Below are positions 58,101 to 64,000 of a stretch of 64,000 nucleotides of DNA, piece after piece. Within the stretch, counting starts at the first letter, position 1; each line of letters begins with the position of its first letter. The DNA is from Xanthostigma xanthostigma (lineage: Eukaryota; Arthropoda; Insecta; Raphidioptera; Raphidiidae): the NCBI GenBank assembly GCA_963575645.1, contig OY754467.1, positions 7,378,001-7,442,000 of the forward strand. The letters run 5' to 3'. The notes under the pieces were generated by a model that was not told the DNA's origin, made no database searches, and worked only from the letters and a program-made list of their open reading frames with translations. Position numbers and translations under genes: made by a program.

Positions 58101-61100
58101 TAGTTTATTGCTAACATAAGCTGAAAACGCTCGATCAGGTTCTGCGCTCGTTGGAGGAATAGACAATAGATACTTACATGCTGTTTCTAAGTGATATCCA
58201 CGAACTTCTCCATTTCCGAACAGGCTTATTTCACGTCTAATACTATTTGCCAACCCCGATTCATTTTGTACTTGTACTTCAGGATCTGGAGATTTCATAC
58301 GTATCGTACCGCGTATTTAAGGATTGTTTTTTGTCGTTATGTAATAAATAATATTAATATAATCTAGGAAAGGTAATTGTCAAGGCGCAACGGATTACGG
58401 AATACAAACTAGATCTGTTTTTGGCAATCCCGAAAATCCTGAGACTAGCCAAGTACGATCCCGGGATTTTCGGGGCCAGAAAAGGGCCGGGATCCCGAGA
58501 TTCGGGATCCCGGGATTGTATTCTCTAACAACGTTCCTCTACACTAAAAATTATAGAAACAGAACTAATTGTTCGCCATGAAGTGTAATGGATCGTTAGT
58601 TCGCGTTGGCGTGATCATATTGAATATTAAAAGTAATCATAAAATAACAAATCACTCCTTACTTCACGAGTTTCGGCGGATGTTTACATTAACAGAAGAT
58701 GATTTTGTTTTAATCATCTCCTGATGCTGATTAGTGAAACAAAGTTATTCTAAAGTGAAACTGACATCGAGAAGAAATAAACGGTTTGATGTTTTGTGAC
58801 TATTTTTAATTAATATGCTTGGTATTATTAGCAATTATAAAAGAATCAAATGGAGCGATGAGGAACGTTGTGTAAGGAAACCTAGTTGGAACTTCTTGTT
58901 GTCGTGGGTCATGACAGTAATAGTAAAATCAATTTGGCGAAAAAAAATCATTTCGTATCAAAACCACACAAAAAGGTGAAACTTGGTGAGTCGTTAGAGA
59001 ATGATGAAAAAAAGGTTACCTGGCAATGGCCACCTGGTACCTGTTCAAATAGTCAAAAAAAACTCAAAAATATTTTGAAATGCATTTTTCTCGAAAACTA
59101 TGCATTTTACAGAAAAATTTATTGAACAAAAAATGTAGAGGGCATCGTTATCTACAATTAATGTCATTGGTGCTATGTTGTACAACAAAAAATGTGCGCA
59201 GTAGGTGGCGCTAAAGTGCCAAAAAAAGTGTTTTTCCACTTTTTTGCCCTGAAATTTTCATTTTTCAGTTACGATTCAAATGGAAAAATTGTTCCTTTTT
59301 ATTTTATAAACAACTTTTATTTCAACATTTTTTTCATACAACTTATTTTCACTTCAACAAGCTGCAGCTCTGAAACGGTAAGTTGTATGAAAAAAATGTT
59401 GAAATAAAAGTTGTTTACAAAATAAAATGGAACAATTTTTCCATTTGAATCGTAACTGAAAAATGAAAATTTCAGGGCAAAAAAGTGGAAAAACACTTTT
59501 TTTGGCACTTAAGCGCCACCTACTGCGCACATTTTTTGTTGTACAACATAGCACCAATGACATTAATTGTAGATAACGATGCCCTCTATATTTTTTGTTC
59601 AATAAATTTTTCTGTAAAATGGATAGTTTTCGAGAAAAATGCATTTCAAAATATTTTTGAGTTTTTTTTGACTATTTGAACAGGTATTTGAACAGGTACC
59701 AGGTGGCCATTGCCAGGTAACCTTTTTTTTCATCATTCTCTAACGACTCACCAAGTTTCACCTTTTTGGATGGTTTTGTTGAGGTTTTTGCCAGATTGAC
59801 TGTACTATAAGACGCAGATGTTCGTTGTCTCCACTACAACTCACGGTCGAGACAATGAACGTTTACTTTTCCTAGTGTAACAAGGCTTCATCTTCGTCGT
59901 ACCATTCGGTACGGCACTCGGTGGAGACACTTTGCTTCCCGCAACCATGCGAAACAAACCAAACTGAAGCGTTCCTCAAGTTGAGTTGCATCAATGAATA
60001 CGAAAAGATGTTGAGCTAGGTTCCAAAATGTGGAAACAAATAAGAAAATCTCGTTCCGACTTACGAAATCAAAGATTTTATTTTCCATTTCAGACCTACA
60101 GATCGATGATTGCTGTAGTTCTTCATTGTGGTTGGGTCGCGGTTGATGCATTCTTCGTTATCAGTGCCGTAATAATGTCTTACAATTTACTAAATCAGTT
60201 GGATAAGAGACCGGTGAATCTAACTTCACATATTTTCTTACGCTACGCCCGTCTCACTCCAACTTATATGATTGTCGTATTCTTTATTGCAACTAGTTTT
60301 TATTATACGGGAAGCGGTCCGTTTTGGAATAAGTATGTTGGATTGGAGCAAACCAGATGCAGTACAAATTGGTGGACTAGTTTGTTGTACATTCAAAATT
60401 ACTATGATAGTGCCAATATGGTAAGTTTTTAGTCGGGTTGGCCTAAGAGCCGGGAAGCTAAGTTTTTGTGTTTATTTTCACAATGTTTGCTTTATATATA
60501 GAAGATTTCTAATGCTTGACTCGATGTCCTCTAGCCAAGGTATCAGTACCGTAAAGGGGACACTAACATGGAATATGGAAACATATTTTTATTATGCAGA
60601 ACGAAAATATACGCCCGTTTGAGAACACAACTTTATAATCTGAGAAACACTGAAGGGTTCTTTGTAGCGTAATCATTAATAATGTTGATGTGCATGAGTT
60701 CAAAAGCGTATAACCTTATTTTTGTGAATATCCAATTTGATAAATGCGGATATTCTAAATTTTATTACGGCACTTTGATCACGTGTTTAATATCAAAGCA
60801 ATTTTAATTAATTATTGCGGTCGATGTCTCTCAGATTTTGGAGTTTTGTTTCGCAATCTAGCAAAATATTAATAGTATTTTATTTTTAGTGCATGTTTCC
60901 ATCCTGGTATATAGCCAGTGACTTCCATCTTTTTATTATTGGAACAATTTTAACTTTCATATATTCATGGAATTATAAAGTCGGACTTTTAGCTTTGTCA
61001 TCTTGTATTTTAATTTCAATTATTATACCATTTGTCGAAATTCTGGTTGACAAAGCTGATCCATTTTACATCTTTTTACCAGAGTAAGTCAAATTCGTTA

Positions 61101-63153
61101 TTCGCTGTTAGGTGATCAATTTTTTTTTGGAAAAACACAGCAAATGTTTTTATGAAAATGTTTCAGAACTGAAGATATGAGAAACGATGCATATTTTCTC
61201 AAATTTTATATACAAACTCAGTATAGAGCGACGCCATATTTGATTGGTTTGTTGACAGGAATTTTCTTTCATAAAGTCAAGAGTGAACAACACATACCAA
61301 AAAATTATAAACCTAAGGTATTTCGATTAAATAAATTGCTGGTCGAAATTAACGAAGCACTCGGTAAAAGAATTAATTAAACTAAAGCGGAGTAAATTTC
61401 AAAACATCAGATAGCCGTCAACGAATTTGACGAAGACCCGAAGGAAGACTCTCTGCCTGCAATAATAATGTCTCTGGAACTATATGCAGTTGTCGAAACA
61501 AATTCCTTCCACCATCATCAAATGGTTCCCAATTAATCTCCAGGTCTTCGTCATATTGGTTCACGGCGTCTGATAATTTCAAAACTCAGAACAGCGCCTG
61601 AACGCAAGAGAGTCTGCCACAAAGGACACACGAGTTTGGTGGTCTTCTAGTGGCTGATAAACTTCAATGTTGCTACTATTACACTATTTCCTAACATTAA
61701 ATATTGGTAAATGTGGAAAATATATTTTATTCTAAAATTGTGAAGTACCAAAATTTTGGCTGCTCTGCAGCGCTCTTGAAGGAACCGCCACTAATTAAAA
61801 AGATAGAAGAAGAACTGAGTGCTACGTTAATTTTTGTATATTTATTATCACTAAATTAATATTTCTTGTGATTATTTTATCTAATTATTTTAGGTAACAT
61901 CAATGGTAATTTTCACTGTATGTATGATATGGTTTTTTGGGTGCATGATGAGCGGTTATCCATTCATTATTCCTGGGAAGAAATATACTGCCTTGGAAGC
62001 GGCCACTTATAACATCTTCCATCGAATTGCTCTCGCCATTGGTACCGTTGGCATATTTTGTATTTTCGCTTACGGAAATATGGGTATGTTTTTTGTGACA
62101 AAATAAGAAAATGTATATCGTCGTTGGTTCTGTAATACCTCGTATGTGCAAAAAGTAAAATTTGCAGGAAAGGCCAAAAAGTGGTTATTTCAGCAATGGA
62201 TGGTAAGAACTAGCAATTTCAGAGGTATATTACTAATTCATACTTATCTTTACTATACGTGTTTAATTAAGACGAAGAATTTTCTTAAAAAATATTTAAC
62301 GTTAATTTCGGATTTATTGGCACATGGGAGGAATTATTTGATACAACTTTTCACATAAGAGTTACTTCCTCTTGTTGGTTACTGTAAAATTAATTTGGAG
62401 GTATTACTAGTGTATAGAGCTCCGTTTCCTGAATCTTTTCATTTAAAAAACGTAAAATCTACCAACTATGCACATAAGAGCTATTACAGAACCAACGACG
62501 ATATGCCGTAACCCGAACTCAAAATTTTAAATGTTTATAATATGAAGATTGACTCTATTCAATAAATAGAGTAACTGTGATCCATTGAAGTTAATGATGA
62601 GTATTTGGAAAGAATTCCGTGGCATAAGGATCGAAAATGAAGCAATACTGGACTTTTTTAAACTTGCATTTAATACATGTGACAGCATTTGAACACTCTG
62701 AAGATGATACAAAACGTATCGAAACGTTAGTATTAAATGCAAGTTTAAAAAAGTCTCAGTATTGCTTCATTTTCGATCCTTATGCCACGGAATTCTTTCC
62801 AAATACTCATCTTTAAATGTTTATGTTTCAGGATTTTTATATAGATTGTTTATTGTGAAACCGTTTGTAATTCTGGGTCGACTGACATTTGGAGTCTACA
62901 TTGCACATATTTTACCTCATTTATACACAATTGGGACCCAAAGAGCTCCAAACTATTTTAGTTTTTATACTTTCGTAAGTATTGTTTTACATACAAAATA
63001 CCAACTGACCTTCTTTGAAACGTTTTTTATTTTTTATAGGTGGAATCTCTGATAACAGATGTCGTGCTGTCTTTTCTATTAGCGCTTATTTTGGCATTGA
63101 TAGTTGAACTACCTACGAGAAATCTCACCAATTTGTATTTTAGAAAGAAGTAA
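55134..63153 (+). CDS. nose resistant to fluoxetine (NRF-6)-like multipass acyltransferase, gene 2, complete, 10 exons
   Basis: Model: 55134-55395, 56144-56376, 56852-57069, 57470-57722, 60094-60420, 60890-61083, 61167-61317, 61894-62083, 62832-62974, 63040-63153 (2085 nt, 694 aa), all GT/AG and in frame. Signal peptide MMRNIIKNITVFFIYLAF... at the start. NRF domain: KLYMENLNKFKLWA, FDSSTKFPSGVAGG, GNFDEC, KYCLV, MCIPSAC, GCTI. Acyltransferase-3 region: VDAFFVISAVIMSY, RYARLTPTYMIVVFF, WWTSLLYIQNYY, CMFPSWYIASDFHLF, LGRLTFGVYIAHI, and the last helix ending in LPTRNL. HGxR is HAAK (290-293), with the histidine at 304 kept. Exons 2, 6, 8 and 9 equal those of gene 1 in length (233, 194, 190, 143 nt) and all phases agree, so the two are tandem duplicates, now quite diverged. 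The role is inferred from family only. Confidence 0.92.
57812..58527 (-). mobile_element. hAT element relic (716 bp) in NRF2 intron 4
   Basis: Perfect 8-bp duplication ACAACGTT (57804-57811, 58528-58535) and TAGAGAATACAATC inverted ends. Both subterminal regions are full of CCCGGGATC words. On the minus strand (58298-58053) a frame reads LLSIPPTSAEPDRAFSAYVS then RSRLGSQTLDALIF, the hAT C-terminal dimerisation domain. The rest of the transposase is missing. Confidence 0.88.
58959..59777. mobile_element. 0.8-kb hairpin (foldback) in NRF2 intron 4
   Basis: Arms of ~385 bp in inverted orientation (58959-59345, 59378-59777), over 90% similar by eye: GGTGAAACTTGGTGAGTCGT at the left, its complement at the right, meeting at a ~30-bp loop with AGCTGCAGCT. 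The opposed short frames are mirror artefacts. Confidence 0.82.
62594..62813. mobile_element. inverted-repeat element with hammerhead-like motif in the loop, NRF2 intron 8
   Basis: Arms 62594-62674 and 62732-62813 pair almost perfectly (TGGCATAAGGATCGAAAATG and its complement). The loop on the plus strand holds CTGAAGA (62698-62704), a GATAC-AAAAC-GTATC stem and GAAACGTTAG (62721-62730). Confidence 0.72.
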
Positions 63154-64000
63154 CCAACGAATAGATCTTATTTTATTTTAATTATTCATGAAATTTGAAA
63201 ACAGTTACGCTTCTATTCCTCAAGAGCGATAAAGCAGGAATAGTTTCGTGTCGATTCGGCACGTCATCCTATGCTGGAAATCAATCAACTTTGAGCCGTC
63301 GTGTCGTCTCGAAACCGATTAAAAGAACCTAATGCCGTGACGATCGATAGTATATTTAACATATTATGACGCCGGCAGAAAATATTCCCTTTAAAAACTT
63401 GAATACTTAAATATTGTTTGGTTCTACTATTTCCACTTTGGGTATAAGTATGGGCGTTTTATACAAAAATTAAGTGTGTCTTAAGATTGGACTGGAAGTG
63501 TTAAAGAAAGCTTTATATTATTTTGAAATTTTATTGGTCATTATTTTTTAAGGGCAAACTAGTTCAAATTATTTATAAAAAAAAAAAATAAAAATGTTTT
63601 AAAGTGAATTTTTAATATTTTAAGTGTTTATTTGATAAGAATGTAATCTATGCACTTGAACCTAATTTTGAAAAATGTTTGATGTTCTAATATTGATAAA
63701 ACTTTGTTGTTCTTGAAATGCGCCATTTTTTGCTTGTAAATGACAATTTATTGTTTACATTTTTCTGGAGACTTCTTTAGTCAAATATTTTTTATTACGT
63801 TTCGCAAAAAAAAATTAAGTACTTAGTACATCCCCTGCATTTTTTTAAACTCTAATGTCATATTTTTTGCGAACTGTTATATATTTCCATTTTTAAACCA
63901 TGTTCTAAATGTTTGAGTAAAATATTCAATTTTAGTCAATTATAAGTAATTAGTGAAAATCTCATATTTTAAGGTTAATAATAAGTGATATTTGTTGAAA
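63154..64000 (+). other. 3' UTR and downstream of NRF gene 2
   Basis: AT-rich with no further gene. AATAAA at 63587-63592 is a possible poly(A) signal 434 bases after the stop. Nothing else seen to the window end. Confidence 0.4.

Noticed and set aside
59192-59679. Two near-identical short proteins on both strands
   Set aside because: They are the two arms of the 0.8-kb hairpin read in mirror image.

Overview
The window looks like nuclear DNA of an insect: AT-rich, intron-containing host genes spread thinly through a dense, layered mass of transposon remains. A tRNA-derived SINE with an (ATT)n tail, Helitrons, hAT, PIF/Harbinger and pogo-like elements are all present. My guess is a hemipteroid insect, but only from the general look of the repeats; the order is not proven by anything here.

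Host genes, all on the + strand: (1) the last exon of TMEM208, an ER membrane protein (1-166). (2) A complete six-coding-exon CRAL-TRIO lipid-transfer protein of the alpha-TTP/clavesin kind (14766-22512, 327 aa). (3) and (4) A tandem pair of ten-exon nose-resistant-to-fluoxetine (NRF-6)-like multipass acyltransferases (26324-37669, 685 aa; 55134-63153, 694 aa). The pair shares every intron position and phase, and five of the ten exons have identical or near-identical length. I derived the spliced models by hand from frame continuity, GT/AG sites and protein similarity.

Layout: 0.2-14.7 kb is intergenic repeat territory (hAT MITE, a long foldback, pogo-like MITEs, Helitrons, inverted-repeat elements). 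14.7-22.5 kb is the CRAL-TRIO gene, whose introns hold a LINE tail, MITEs and two Helitrons; one Helitron ends 9 bp before the last exon. 22.5-26.3 kb is inverted repeats and Helitrons. 26.3-37.7 kb is NRF gene 1. 37.7-55.1 kb is a large intergenic block with a decayed CR1/Jockey-like LINE (about 38.7-44.2 kb) that was hit by a solo LTR and by a Penelope-like fragment, followed by SINEs, tandem repeats, Helitrons, a PIF/Harbinger relic and a 1-kb foldback. 55.1-63.2 kb is NRF gene 2, with a hAT element and an 0.8-kb hairpin in intron 4.

The most interesting signals are: a recurring CTGANGA-hairpin-GAAACGTTGG motif, hammerhead-ribozyme-like in its core boxes, in at least seven places and mostly in inverted-repeat elements; a Helitron that must supply the 3' splice-site signals of the last CRAL-TRIO exon; a fresh ~225-bp tandem duplication that copied a splice acceptor plus the start of exon 4 in NRF gene 1; tRNA-Lys-bearing Helitrons; and a tRNA-like minihelix lacking D and anticodon arms.
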